Shown piece after piece: positions 42,001 to 57,130 of a stretch of 64,000 nt of DNA. The notes under the pieces were generated by a model. The model was not told the DNA's origin. It saw only the letters and a list, made by a program, of their open reading frames with translations, and did no database searches. The translations under genes and the position numbers were made by a program. Source of the stretch: Atrichornis clamosus. Taxonomy: Eukaryota; Chordata; Aves; Passeriformes; Menuridae. The stretch is taken from assembly GCA_013400975.1 (NCBI GenBank), contig WBMZ01004657.1, positions 59,967 through 123,966 on the forward strand, written 5' to 3'. Numbering within the stretch: the first letter of the stretch is position 1; the number at the start of each line of letters is the position of its first letter.

Positions 42001-45000
42001 CACCAAAATGAAACAAGGAAGTGATCAAACTTAAAAAGAATCAAGCACCCCACCTTCTCCAATTGGTTTCAACACAGATTTTCTGAGCTCCTTATCAGGT
42101 GTGCAGTTTGGGCAGGAGAGAGGGTCTAGCTGCAGACACGTGTGGAAACGCTTGCTTCAGCAGCAGAGCAGGCTTAAAGAATTAAGAGAACCACTAGCCA
42201 AAAACAGGCATTGAAAATCAAATGGAAGAGACCCAAGAACTGGCAGTTCCTGCCACTGCACTTCAGACATGCCTCTCGTGTACACATGCACTCCCACAGG
42301 AGGGCAAGGGCCGGGATGACAGAGCACTGGGCCACAGGGACTCGTCCTCCTCGCCGCCTGGCAGGAGTCAAACAGCCGCGAGCACAGCAGGCGGACTCTG
42401 TCCCCATCTCAGCAAATAATGAACAGCGAGAGATCACTGAACAGATGTTTTTGGGGGAGGGAAGGACCTCCCGTCAGCCCAGTTCTTGGCTCAGCTTCAG
42501 ATGATTTTTGTTTCAAAACTGTCCATAATTCCTCACGCAGGAAGATTCACAGCATTGCCGAGCCCAAACATCCCGTAAGCCAGTAGTGGTGGGCAGTCAC
42601 TGCTGAAACAGCTCTGTGAAGGGGTGAGCCTGCTCCCACAGCTCCCACCACTGGTGCACCCCTGCCTCCAGCAGATCAGCTCAGCCATCTGAAGGAAACA
42701 CCACCAATATTTATTCTGGTGGACTGGAGAGCTTGCTGATCTGAGAGAAGATGAACTCCAGAGAACTGACATACACTGCAGAGGAAGTGACATGGCTAAA
42801 AATAGGACAACCTTTTTAAGGGCCAGCAAGCCCTTGCTGAGCATCAAGCCTACTGTAAAATAAATCCCAAGTGCATACACTATCTATAGTTTCAAAAATG
42901 GTCTCCTAGTTTGGCTTCAGTATGAAACTGGAAGCAACTTCACAGCTGAAGTGACAAAGTCTTGGGATCAACATGACTACATGTATGTCCCACTCGATTT
43001 GAGGTGTCACAAAACAAACGTGGAGCTTGTAAAGCTCCTGGAAATGCCTCTGGGCTCTGCCTGTTCCCCCCAAGCTATGCTCACACAACATTCACAGGGT
43101 AATGCTGTGAATTTTGAATGTTACTCTGAATGCAGAATTGATTCATCTTAAAAAAAACACAACCAAACCAACAGAACTCTTTACAATATTTTAAACACAT
43201 GCCCTGCTTTGCTTTACAGTAGAGTTGTATAACCAGTTGTATGAGCACTAATGACAAGGAAGCAGACTAGAGGGAAGTGCAAGAGTCTTAAACAATTCCT
43301 CTCAGTGCAACGCCAGAACAACCACTTTGTTGAACATTATGGAATAAACAGCCCCTTTTTGTATTAGCTAAAAATTGCTAAACTTAAGCTAAAATTACTT
43401 CTAATGCTTTTCGTAAAGATGTTTATTGCCACATGGCAGCACACAGCTCTGCAGGTTAAGTGCTTAAAGTCCAGCTGTCCCTGTTACTCCTGTAATACAC
43501 AACTTCATGCATCTAATAAAGCCCTCTTACTTTTGCTGCTACAGGTCCTACCTTTCCCCCCTCACTATAGCACATCCTCAGAGCAAATTCCTCTCTGTAA
43601 TAAGCAAAAAATATGTAAAAGGCATTCCTATAAAATGTATAGAGCAGAAGCTGTAGAAACACTAATGCAGGGCAAGTCTTTTGGACATCAAGTTCTCTGG
43701 AGAAAGAGACACATCTTCCAACACTCTATAAAGCAAGTAACAAAATACTTGTGCCCATCCTTTCCCTGCAGAGCAGGCACTGCAATACTGGTCTTCCTCC
43801 CCACTCCCTCTTTCTTCTTTTCCTTTTAATTAAAATGTTTATATGCCACTAGTTTCAAATAACTGATACCCTAGCTTTATAGGCTTCAAATGTTAATCAG
43901 TAAGATCAGAGAGAGCAGCATTTAGCAGGATTAAACACACAAGGTTTAGGAATAATCTCTTTCACCCCCTGTTCTCAATAAGAAAAAAAAAAAAATCCCG
44001 CACAGAAGCCAGCCTTCTCTTCATCTGTCTTCCCCTAAGAAAAAGGTCTGTTGAATACCAGTTATCCTCATACTTCAAGTTGTGGTAGGGAAAAGGGGCA
44101 GATCCTCACATCCACTACCCCAGCTGAAGTACAGTCTTGTGTTCTGCAAACACTCCTAAAATCCGTGACTGGTATGGGAAGGATCCCTCCCAAATGCTAA
44201 CGCTGAAGAGACCACCCAAACAGCATTGTGCCTCAGCACCGCACCAGACACAGTTTGAACCGTCCTGACGCCAGCCTTGACACTGCTTCTCAAAGAGAAG
44301 GCAGAGCACGGAGTGTGAGCTACTCTTCACTGTCAAAGTCAGCACACGGACAGTTTTACCTGACACTCACCCCGAATGATAAATCCAATTTTAACAAGTG
44401 ATTAAAATATTCCCTCCTCTGTCATAATCACTTTTATAATGAAGCAGTTCAGCACTGATTGAAGAAGCACCAGTACTAATGGTCATTTTCTCTATGTGCT
44501 AATGAAGCAAGGAAGAAACTGCAGAAGTGGTAATTTGTGCTGCTTAAACATACAAGAAGCTTAATTCCAGGCACAAATAAAGCAAGACACAAAGCTGAGC
44601 AGACAAAACTTCAGTTTAGAGCGTGTACTGGCACAGATATTCAATACTACCTGTACCACTGTATAAAAAGGCATGCTGGTACCAAAAACAATAAATAGGA
44701 AATGCATTCCTCTATAAGCTTATGAAAACACGCCAAATAAAGGTCCAAGAGCAGAATTTTGGTTGAAACTTGCTGCAGAAGTTACCAAAGCACTGGCTGT
44801 GATTTAGGATACCACTTCATAGTGGAATCTGCTGCTCAGGTGTCCTGCTGGAAGCAGGACACTACTCAGGGTATAAAACACTAGACTCACAAATTAATAC
44901 CAAGTTACAGAACAGTCCTGTTTTCTTTTACTCCGTTGCTGTCTCCCAAAAGGCTCCAATTTACATTCACTGAGCAGTCATTTGTAGCTGCTTTAAGGCA

Positions 45001-48000
45001 TTATCATGTCCCAGCAACTTGCTACAGAGCCAAGAAGAACTGGCAGATTTGAATAGGGGCCTCAGTCATTACAGCTCAGCCCAGCTTGCTGGTTGCAGTC
45101 AGACATGTCATTTCATCTACAGCTCACCCCGGCTAAAACACTGCAGCTGGTTCACATTTGCCAGCACAGCTACATGTGTAGTTACACTCTGACCCAGTTT
45201 CATCAGAATGCTTTGAGTTAAAAAAAGTGAATATGGTTAAGGACCAGCTATGCAAGCAGATCTGTAAGGGCAGCGACCTCTTTGTTCTTGTAGCAGCAGA
45301 ACACACAGCTGCTGCATTTTTCAAAACACAGGAGTTCCAACTTCCTCAGCACCAAGAGAATCCATACATTTTAAAGCTTTCCACTTAGTCCAGCAATTCT
45401 CCAGCTTTCTTCCTGTTCACAACCAAGTTTTAAATTGTAATTTGAATTACTGAAGTAGAATTTATATAATGACTTTGTATCAAAAACAAAATACTCACTA
45501 GTGACCAAAGACTTACATAAGATGTTCTCTTAACTCACTTGACAAGTCATTTAATATCTACTATGTTCCTGTCTATTCCTGTTGAACAGCTTTTTATTTT
45601 TGTTTCATGCACAGACTTATTTTAGGCTAAAATCAAGCACTTATACTAGACACTCCTAACAGAAACTTTACAAAAAGATGGAAAGAGATACAGAAGTCTT
45701 TTCTTCACTTCCAATTTTAAGTAGTTAGCAAGTTTAAACCCTTCTGTACAAGAATGAAAATATAAATAAAATTCTGACTCTCGTGAAAGCTATATCCCAG
45801 ATTTAAGATGTCAGAAAGACTGTGAAAGAATCACACTAGTGGAAAAGAGCCACACACACAAGAGAAAGTGAAAACTCAGACGTGGCAGATGGACACAAAA
45901 GAGAGTGTTCAGGTCTTAGGAAGGGAAGGAACCATTAGCAACCTTCATAACTAATCTGAGCCAGAATATCATACAACCTAGGAACACTTGCTACAGACAA
46001 AGCCTCCAGTGTTAAAGCGTGTATATTGCTAAGTACAGCTGACTGCTCTTGTACTCAAGGTTACAAGAGGAACAAGAGAACATTTCACTACAACCTCTTC
46101 ACTCTTACTAAGCAAGAACAAAGACGCACAGATTCTATACTGGTATCAAGGAGATCACTGATAATAAGGACTCAGCTTTCCATGCTTGTCTACATACACT
46201 ATTAATAGATGTTACTTTGAAACTGTAATTACTACTTGTGGCCACGCTTAACCTTTGCGAAGTACGGATTACTAGACCCAAAGATGAACTGCTGCAGAAG
46301 AGGTGGTACCTCAGACTCTCATCCACCTCATGCAAATGCACCTCATGACTTAAAGTCTACAAACAAAAACAAGAAGTATAAGCAAATTTTTCTTGTTTAA
46401 TTTCCAAATTTTCTAGTCTAATCACCACACCAAATAAAGAGCCAATTCCATGAAGTTCACTACTAAAGATTAATACTAAAAAAGGAAATAATTAACAAGC
46501 AATATAAGAGGTACATTTTAATACCTAGGAGGAGAAAACATACTTTATTTATTCTTGATTTCAAAGAGGCAGAGTACACACGAAAGGATTTTCATGAAAG
46601 TGTTGGAATTCCAGAAAGCTGCCACACGGAGCTACCAGTGCAATGGTGGGGTTTTTGCAGGTATGACCACTACTTTATGCTGGAGCATCTGTTAACTGCT
46701 GAGGCACCTAATAGATTAAGTGCAGCACTCTGTATAAAGCTTTCAACACTCCTGTTCATCGTGATTTTCAATTTGAGCCTAAAGTAGCAGAATACAAATC
46801 AAGATGCCAAGGATTATCACTGTTAGTACACTTAAGCATGTACACTGGGATTTCCTAGTTGTTCTAGACTAACACTGCAGCACCAGTAGAATTGGACTCT
46901 TGCATATGACAGTATCCAAACTTCGTGAGATTCAAAGAAACACCATTTTTTCCTCTGACTTAGAAAACATAAAAGCCTCTTATTTAATTCTTATTCCCCA
47001 ATAGCACAAGTCTTTACAGGCAACCCCAGTTCTTCCAGCAAACTCCAATCTGGAGCAGCACAGAAATGCTTTCAGAAAGAGCACCACCAGCATATTCTAA
47101 GTTTCTGTCTCTTCAGTGATGACTATCAGAAAATCTAAGCTGACAAAGCTGCCTTTTTGGTGAGGTCAACCTGAATGCAAGTAAAAACAACAAAACAAAA
47201 CCCAGACACACCACAAAAGTCACTTCTTGGGTTCAAGAGAAAAACCAGCAAATAACCCTTGGAGCTGGACACGCTTGTTTACAGCGAGCCATGACAGGAA
47301 CCTTCAATAAAGGTAACTAGTTAAACATTAAAAGCACTGAGAACAACACAGTAACTAGAGTTGTTCTCTACAAAGTAAGACAATTTCTAAGTGAATTATA
47401 GACAAAAAAAGTAAACACTAGAAAAGAGCGTATTACATGTTTCAGGAAGCTGATTTTGATCTGGAATCCCTGGCGGGAGGCATGGTGAGCAAGTCCAAGA
47501 GGCATATCTGAGGAACACAGAGAAGACACCAGCCAGCCACACCACTGGTCCTGCTGTCCTACCCAAAGCCCTCTATGTCCATACACAAGCCAGAGGAGAG
47601 TGTCCTCCTCCCCAGATGTGAAACTGTACTTACTCAGTTTAGCCTACTAAGATCACCCAAGATTTAAGGCAGACAGGTTCAGAAGGCCCATTATTGGAAG
47701 ATGGCTGTCCCTGAGACAAGACTGCCACAGAAACCTGACATGAAGTTACACTTGGGACAGAATGTGCAGCTACTATTAAAAGAGCACCCTTTCAGTGAGT
47801 GCTTGCTCTGGCATCTCTGCTCAAGAGGAATAAAAATTCAGGAGTTACACCCATTAGAAAAATCAAACCATGTCAGTAATTGCTCGTCAGCAGTCTGCTA
47901 TGTCAGCTCACACAAACCAGTTTCCATCATGTGTGGCTGAATTGGTGCAGAGCTGATATTGCTTAAGGAGCCCTTTCCTCTGGAGTTTGTGCCATCTCGT

Positions 48001-51000
48001 ATCTGTATTTTGGCATTCAGGTGCTGCAGGAATCCTTGAGTTGCCCTTCATATTTCTACACAGCTCTATAAATTTAAGGTTTACTTGAAATGTCAGGTTA
48101 CAGAAATGCCTTTTTTTCTTTTAAATGCTCCATAAAAGATAAGAAAACTACTCTGAAACAGACCAGAGAGGGCTGCCCTCTGCTTTCTTTGGTATTATAT
48201 GTGGAAGCTGACCATTTCAGAAATCAGAGGTTATATAAAATTAGAATCAGGAGATTCTAAAATTCTCTAAATTCCTTTAAAATACCAGGCCTAAAGGGAT
48301 GCAGAAGTGCAACTCCATAAACTATCTTTGATGCTGTATTTTGAAACAGGTTTGACTTCACACACTGATGAAAAATAATCTGTAAGAAGGATTCAAACAC
48401 TTACAAGATTACCCTCATAATTACTGAAAGAATAGATATAGATTCAGTAATCGCTTCTTTTGAGCTTCAGTGAATAAGTAATCTTCTCTCAATACAGCAT
48501 AAGTTTCACTTATTTTAAGCATATCAAACCCAGAAGAGATAAAAGCCGCTTTAACACGAGTTCCCAAAATAGACAGCTTCTTGTTAACAAAACACCTGTT
48601 GCTGAGAACTGACAGTAAGCACAAAACACTTTATAATTTGTTTTTATAAACAGCACTATGTAGAATTTCAATTAGTTTATAATGCTACAGTTTTATGTGG
48701 ACCTAATGCTAAGGAGCTACTGCTCTAATATCAGGGTTCCTATGTGTTAATAAATACAACGATCATCATTTCTGGCTAGGGCATCTTGAATTCAGCTTAA
48801 CTTCCAAGAACACTGTGATTATCATGCATGATGCGTAGTTCTATTTAGAATTATGCACTATGTCTAATTTAAGTGTGCAAAATTATACAATACCCTTACT
48901 GTGGTTTGATGGGGAACTCAACCTAAAGCTAAATCCTGACCAAAGAAAGAGGGTACATAAGGACAAGTTTTCAACAGAAGAGGTGCAAGTATCATGTTCC
49001 CTGTGGCAAACCTGCATTCCTCATCTTCTGCAATGCACTTAAATTTAGTCAAGGGACTCAAAGGTATTACTTTGTTTTAACCCTAATGCTATTCTAGGGA
49101 GTTCTGTTGTTGCTTTTTTTATCCCTTAATTATTATTTCAATCACCGGGGAAGCCAGTTTACATGATCCCAAACAAATTACTGGATGTCTATATACCAAA
49201 ACTCATCACCCTGCACAAAGCATAGGAAAATATTACACAGGTGATCAGCAGCTGCCATGATGGGCAACTGGTATTTATCCATCACTTTAATATACTGTCA
49301 AGCCTCACTGAGATATGGACAGACCAACTGGTCACACTGTGAAGTTTTGCATCTTTCCTGAGTTTCCTCTCAGCTGTCACTTTTTGTTTCCTGAAACAAT
49401 GGAATCCGTAAACATCCAAGTGCAACCTATACACATGCATTCAATATATATCTGCAATATATATTTGTATGCAACTAATGCAATGGTTTCATGATACAGG
49501 TAATGTAGGGGTTTAGATACCTCTGTCACAGCATTGCTGGGACAGGAAATGATCTACCCTGAAGTCTTCATTCTTTAAAAGCCTGGACTGGCTCTTGTAT
49601 CTGGTTTTTGGTGTAGGTCTGTGCCAGAAGAGTCAAAGTTAACAGTGCACTGCAGGAGGAAGGTGAACCCACCAAGTAAGTAACAGAAATGAATTCTAAG
49701 GCATAGCCTCACTTACAGCCTAAGCTGAGGAAAAATGCACACATCACCAAGAGGTCAGAGTGAAAATTAGGAAGAGTTGCCTTGTGTCAGCTTTAACAAT
49801 CCAGGTGTCAGGTTAATAGATAAGGGGCTAGGTAATTATTAGAAATTTGCAGTGAGACACACTCTTTTCTGAAGGTTTCCAAAAGTATACCACTTGCTCA
49901 GTTGGAGAGGTCACTGCTTAAGAAAAGCTTTAAAAATACTGGAGCCAACTTGATTGAGGACAACTGGCACTTCTTCCCCCACTGCCATCATGGAACAGAA
50001 AATAGTTTTTTACACTTCTTCCCTAAGCCCATACAGAACAGACTGCACATATTTCAGTTTCTCAAGTGAGGAGAAAGCCAGAGCTGACAGCTTTCGAGTA
50101 AGAGTCTGCATTGCAAACATTGTGCTTTAATCACTAGGGCATCCTTTTTACCTGCTAATACTCCCGTTACAACTGTGGAAATTTCCCTCCTGATAACCAA
50201 GCTTGCTATTCATTCAGTTTCCAGACAAGATTCAGTTATGTGAGACACATTTCTAGTACAGTGTCTCCCACATTTACTGTCCAGAACACTTAGATCAGCA
50301 AGTTAAGAACACAATCACCTAAAAATAGCATGGCTGGACGCCACTGTCTCCCCACTTATTAAGACGCTACCTTTGTACAGAGTTTTTTTCTAGAATTCTA
50401 CATGGAAAAATAAAGCCATAAATGGCTTTACAGGAGGAACTTGTATCCAAAAAGGCCAAGCTGTTAAGTAGTGCCATGGGATTTCCCCTTTTTCCTCAAG
50501 CCACATAAACAGAAATTTACATTTTTAGAAGCATTTTGAACAATAACTCCTTAAGTAGATCTGACTTCTCTTTTTATCCTCTACCCATAGTGATTGTATT
50601 CTGCCAGAGAACAGACTGACACATGACAAAGTAACAGCACTTTCTAGAGAAAAGAAAATTCATGATATAAAGTAGACAAACATAGAAAAATGCAAGCCAG
50701 ATCTCCAATTATTTTGCTTGGCATATTAAAGCCAGTATCACAGTTTGGAATGGATAAAAAGGGAACAAAAATCTGCTCACGGGATATTGAGCTTCAGCTG
50801 TCACCAAGGTGTAGATTTCTATCACGATGCTCATTCCCTTCCATTCACAAACTATGGCCAACAGGGCTTCTATCAGGAAACAATGGAAAAAAGAACAAGA
50901 TCTATTCCCTTTTACTATGGTACATGGTATAAGAAACAAGAGGGATATCAGCAAGAACAATGTCCTTTAGCTTGGCCTAAGGATGCAGTCACAGGCACCA

Positions 51001-54000
51001 CAGCTTCAACTAAGCCTAATTCCACAAGTACCAAGTCCTTGCTATGGCTTGGAAAAAAGTCAAATGGCCTTACACTGTTCCCCAGAAATCCTTTCTGTCT
51101 CACACCCCTTTTGTGAACACAAAAATCCCCACACGATTGCGGGAGAGTATTTGTATCCCTTACATTAAAGAATCCCTAGTTTTAACCCATAATGCTGGGT
51201 TTCAAAAAACAACTGTCCCATTTTAAAACTAACTTGATGCTGCTCAAGGAAATCCAGCAACACTGCAATGCACATTTTACACTGTATATACCACCTTGTC
51301 TAAATTCACCAGGCTGAGCTCTCAGAACATACAGAAGAGTTTCAATAAATTCTTCATTTCAGACTTTGACAGTCTGAGAAGTTAAGGACACAGGTATTCT
51401 TCAGAGCAGACTGATATTCCAAGCATTTGGGTTGTGTAGTGGGGGAACTGAGGTTGAAGACAGTAGGATTAGTAGGTAGCAACTAATCAGGGATTTGTTT
51501 ATATACAGAATGACTAGGTATAAACTTAAGACCATGGGTCACAGTCACATTATGACTTTGCAAAATAACAAGCTAATTCTTGCAGAAAGACAGACCACAG
51601 ACAACAGCCAAAAGTCCCACAGACACCAAGAGAAAATCAAATGTAGGAAGGCAACACAATCAACTAAGTGACCAAACTGTGAAATTAGATTTTTTTTGTT
51701 GATATAATTAAAAAAAAATGTAAGCCAATTACTGCACTGATATGCACAGAAGTTTTACATTGCACTCAAAGCACCAAGTTTGACTGGACTTATTAAGAAG
51801 GCAAAAAATTCATGCCCAGCTGCCAGGCCAACAAAACAAACACTCCTTTATCTCAGCCTTAGTCTTAGCTCCTGCATTGTTTGTCACACTCAGTTGACAA
51901 TTTGTTATGTAACTAATAATACACTTACCTTGACCTATTGTTACTAATGCTGCCTTCCTCCGCTCCCAGGATACTTTAAACAAACCCCATGAAAATATGC
52001 ATATTCAAAACAATTCTACTGAGCAATTCTAAAGTCTCTTTCCTAAAAAGCATTGCAGGTAAGTCCTGCCATATTGCCACAATTGGAGTTTTCTTTCTTT
52101 GTAAGTTAGCAATCAAATGCTTTTGATATCATAAAACACTAAAATAAATACTTTTCACTTTTTACCTGGAAAACAGTATTTGTTTGATAATTAATTCTAA
52201 TTAATACCTACAACATCACTTTATTTAAGGACTTAACACCAATATCCAACAGCATGTTATACTAGCATGGTATCTGGATAGCATAATCCAAACGTGAGAA
52301 GTCTGGCAAAATTAACTTAGAAAACTCTCCTGTATCAGCAACTAAAGCCACCTCATAAGCATCTTACCTGATTCTAAAGGAGCTGGGCAAGAAGAACAAT
52401 CGCCAAACCTTTCAGTTTAACACTCAAAAACACTTCTTTTGCGCCTACTTTGATAAGGATGCAGATCCCAATGCAAGGTCATCCTGCATTGCATTAAGGC
52501 CTTGATTATATACGACTCTAGAAAAACATGTTAAATCCACACAAAATTCATACAGCGGGTAATAGAGAAACAACTTCATCCTTCTTTGCAGTCTCATATT
52601 TCCCCTGCCACTCCATCCTCAAAACCAGCATGATCAATAACTCATTGAATGTTTTCTTCTGACAATCTAAATTAGAGATAGTCTTCTGCATAAAATGCAT
52701 TAATAGGTATAAAATTCTAAGTTTTTGCCTGCAGAATCAGTGGTTTTCTTGCCCCAAACAGAATTTAAAATCTTAACTGTAAAATACCTGCCTTCCCCAT
52801 GCAATATTCTGTTTTCATCAGTCCAATCATATTCCATGCCACACACATGAAAGCCATCCAGGCTCCTGCCTTGTTCAAGCTAATTGTGAAAAACTTCAGT
52901 CCTTATTTAAAAAACACACCCAATGCAAAATATTTTGAGCGAGCCAAAACCAACTCACTTCTGTCTCAGAAATACCTCTCTTAAGCTCCCATTCCAATTT
53001 GATTATTAAGTTTATATTTGTCTCCTTAATCCTTCACACAGATAAAGATGCATTAGCATCATGAATTACAGCACACACCAGTGTAGCATTGTCTTAAACC
53101 CTGGGCTGTTTAAATGGTTGGGGTGGTTGTCCAGGCCTGCCAAGCCAGCCACACTGTTTATAGTTTAGTCCTCCAGATACAGGATTATTACGTTTCAGAC
53201 TGACAAATACCATATCCTGAAGGTTGGAGTCCTGTGACACAAATACGTCCTGGCAGGGCAGAACAGCTGAGCAGGGGTGGTCTTCAGCACCGAGACAGGC
53301 TGAGCTTCTGCAAGACTGCTGAAGCATTAAGTTAAAGGAATAACTGTGGGTTTAATAAAGCTGCTACTTAAAAAGGAGCTATTTTTAGGAAATACTCAAA
53401 ATGAGTGTGTTCATTTGTCTAAGTAATACTCAAAATACTGTCTTAAGTTGATCTAAATGGAGCAGAAGATGGATCAGGTTAGGATTTAACTCAGTTTATC
53501 TCTTAATGCATAATTTAATAGCCAAAAAAAGTTACTTTTCAAATAAAAAAACCCCTCAGTTTCTTTCAACAGCTGGAGAAAGAGCAAAAAAACCCAACTT
53601 GATTGAGGAGAAACAGTTTTTGCACTGTCAAAGCTTTGTTTTTGCTAATCTCTGTTTAGCTCAAAAGCCCTATAAACACACTGAGAAGAAGGGATCTGTT
53701 AAAAATATATCACCCCACCCCTTCAATTAAGGGCTGAGAAGCTTATGACACATCTGAGAGATCCAACAAGAACAGGGAAGAAAGACTTAATGTTCCTGAT
53801 ACTTCTAAAGGTAAAAAAAACCTCAAGCAACAAGCAGGTTTAAAAAATCCTAAACACATTTCATGCCTCTGTTAAATGGATTTTAAACCAAGAACAGATC
53901 CCAACTATTTTTATTCCTTTGTAGGTCATGTGTAATTAACTGCTTATTTTCACAAAACCTTATTACAGTGTAAACATCACCGGGCAGATGATCTGCCCCA

Positions 54001-57000
54001 CCCAGCAAGAGCTCCACACCACAGGAGGACAGACAACTATCTCCTGAGGAGCCCTTGTATCTGCAGGAAAGGGCTGCTCCTCTGGCTCCAATCTGCCCTG
54101 CAACAGCACCGCCGTGCTGATCACACCTCCTCAGCTCACCCCTTTCCTAGAAACTGTAAGGAAATTGCTTACAGGCCAAACCTCACGTCTAAAACCGTGG
54201 GCAGGTGTCCCTTTTTGGATATCACTGACACTCTCAAGGATGACATTATTCTTCTTCCCCCTCCCTTCTGCCTTGGGCACAGGGCAATTAGCAGAAATGA
54301 TCACTAAACCACTGGGGAAACAGGGGGAGGAAGAGGAGGGGAAAAGAGCCAGTTGGGTTGGCTAGAGCCACTGGTTCAGAACAACTTGAGCCAGACTAGT
54401 TGTCTTTGCTTCCTGCGCTCACAGAATTCACTCTGCTGGAGATTGGTGGGAGGCCCTGCGTGTGGCAGAGAGCACCCACCAAGCAGGGGAGATCCGAAGT
54501 CCACACCTGTGTTCAGGGCGGACACTGCCCTCGCGAAAGCTCGGGGTATGTTACAGAGAGCAGCCATGGAAGGCACACAGTCTGCTCAAAGTAGCACTGG
54601 ACAGAAGCAGAGTGCAGGGTCACCATTCCAGCTCATGCTGGGCCACCCACCTCACAACACTGGGCAGTGCCACCAGCAGCCAGTGGACTGCAGGGCACAT
54701 ATGTCCTCTGTCTCATAAACAGGGGAGATAACATTTGGTCGTGCATTTTGTACACAGGGTTACAGTCAATTTTAAGAATCTCTTATTCACGGAGATGTAT
54801 ATTCCATCCTGGCACAAGAAGCAGACACATAAATCCCACAGCACACAACACATTCACAGTGTTTAAGATCCGCAGATGGAGCATGTGCAGGAGAAGGTTT
54901 TATGAACAAGAAATGCTGGAACAACCAATCGTCGTGCAGGGACAACACAGGTCCTGCCAGCAACGGCTTTGAATGCAGGCAAGAAACATTTGCTGTAGCC
55001 TGAATACAGAAGTTGTACAGCTGTGCCAGCAAAGTGGTGTGTTTATCCTTTAGGGCAGATTTGCTTTCTACAAACAGCCTGCATCAGAACTGTATACATG
55101 TGGTGAGAGAGCTGAGCATTCCACTCCTGTGTTGAACAAATCAGGAAAACTGGTCCCAGATAATACATCTTTCCTAACTAAGCTGGGGGGCTGAGGGGAC
55201 CCAAGAAACATGGCTGCTCAGTGATCAAGCAACATGAACCAAGTTGCCTCATGTATTCAGCTTTTATCTTGTTCTAAGCAAAGCCAGCTTTTGGCTAAAT
55301 GTATTTAAGAGCACACAAATACTTTAGTTGGCTTCCTTTAGTTTCAGCATTTCTAACACACATACTTGTAAGTTTACAGAAATTCTAGCTAACTCCACTA
55401 TTCTTCTTGCCCTCACCTCATACCTCTGATCCAGCCACCGAGTCTAGGCCTAGCATCACATGGAAGTTAAGAAATTAATCAGAATCCAGATATTTAAACA
55501 CTTACGTATCCAGGTCTTAAACATCTCTCCAATACAGGAAATCTGCCCCAACTCTGAGCTAAAAGACCATTTATAGTCACTGCCCATACTAAAATAGTAT
55601 TTCCAGGGTTTAAATACAAACCAGGACATTTTAAAATGCTATAAACAGAGAAAGACGGCAAGAGTGAATTAGTAATTCAGCCCTGTAAGTCACTGGACCA
55701 TGGCAAGACAGCAAGACACTGACATACATAAAAGCACTCCACACCCAGCATTTTGGGAGAAAACAGAATGGCTCAATGTAAAATTGAAAGAATGAGGTAC
55801 ACTTTAAAAATAACACTTGTTTACATTCAGTAAAGGTTTAAGCAATTGCTCTCCACGGTCATTTGAAAGACTGTTGCTCAATTTTGCACATCCATTTTTC
55901 TATCACCATGACTAATCATACAAAACCCAAACTTCTTAGACTCAACAAGTATTAGGGACATAAGTATTTCTCTCCAATTCCCAGAAGCAGCTGTATATCA
56001 ACACAAGTGATTTTATAAAAAACAGGAAATATTTAGGGAAGTAAGAAAATAGATTTTCCAATCTGAAAGCCTTGTTCTGTGTGTGGCCTCATTTAACATA
56101 CTTGTCAAAGGTACAGAAAGGGTGACAATTGAAATAAAGTCTTCATTCTCATTAGAACCCCCCTGCTTCCTGCCTTGCCACTTCCTGCTCTCCTCCCTCT
56201 CATCCTATCCCATGCCACCCATAGCAAATCATACTTTTCCTGTTCCTGAAGCCCCTTCAGATGCACAAACTGTCACTAAAAATACGATGTATTATATACC
56301 TGGTATAGAAACTGAAAATAATCCTCCCTCAAATAAATCACCTGATATCGTAAGGCAAATACAGGTTTCCAAAGAGATTCTAACCAATTCCAAAGGAAAA
56401 AAAATACCCTCCCCCCCCCTTTTTTTCTCTCCTTGGCTGGAAGAGTAATAGCTTCAACACAGAGCAGTAACACTTATTTTTTCCTGACTGTGTTTGTAAT
56501 CAGAGCTCTGACAGACCCAGACACTCTACAGAATTGATTAAAATTGAGAAAAATTGCCATGTTTTACATAGTTTTTACATATCTTTGTTCTAAATGCTAA
56601 AGACCTGCGAGACATTCTTCTCATCAAGAACAAACACACAGACAACAGCACAAACGCCTTCAGTGATACAACAAAGGACAATTTAAAACAAATGACTTGG
56701 AGCAAATGCTATCACTGAATAATCCCACAGCAGCTGTCATAATTAGTTACCTCCAATCTCATCAGAATCAGGGAAGTTAGAGTTAAAATCGAGCTCTCTT
56801 CCTGTAACATTGTGTAACTCCAAAACAGCAGCATTATCCTCGCTATGTTAGAATTAACATTTCTCCATAAGATAATGTGGAACCACTCGATTCTTCCATG
56901 CCAGAACACCCGGTGCAAGCCGAGAGATGACAAAAGAAACTCGGTCAAGTTTGAGCCTCTCAGCACCTTATTTCCTGTCTAAAGAGCCCTTTTGTTCTGC

Positions 57001-57130
57001 TTCCCTGCATAAATGTTAATATCCTGCCATCATTAGAGAACGAAACGACGAAGGAAAGCCCCACGCACATGAACTCCACTGCCCCGGAGGGCGGAACGAC
57101 GCCACACGACGCGATTAGAACCGCAAAATT
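39069..57130 (-). other. ZFAND6: ZFAND6 long 5' intron
   Basis: AT-rich sequence between the first coding exon and the nearest CpG island, inferred to be intron. Two relatively G+C-rich patches stand out (about 42.28-42.45 kb and 54.0-54.7 kb) and could be enhancers or unplaced 5' UTR exons. No coding exon or known repeat was recognised. Confidence 0.6.

Noticed and set aside
49447..49470. Repeated AATATATAT words
   Set aside because: Simple AT-rich sequence; too short for a meaningful microsatellite.
50745..51116. 123-codon plus-strand frame
   Set aside because: Lies in AT-rich intron, with no domain, splice support or repeat match.
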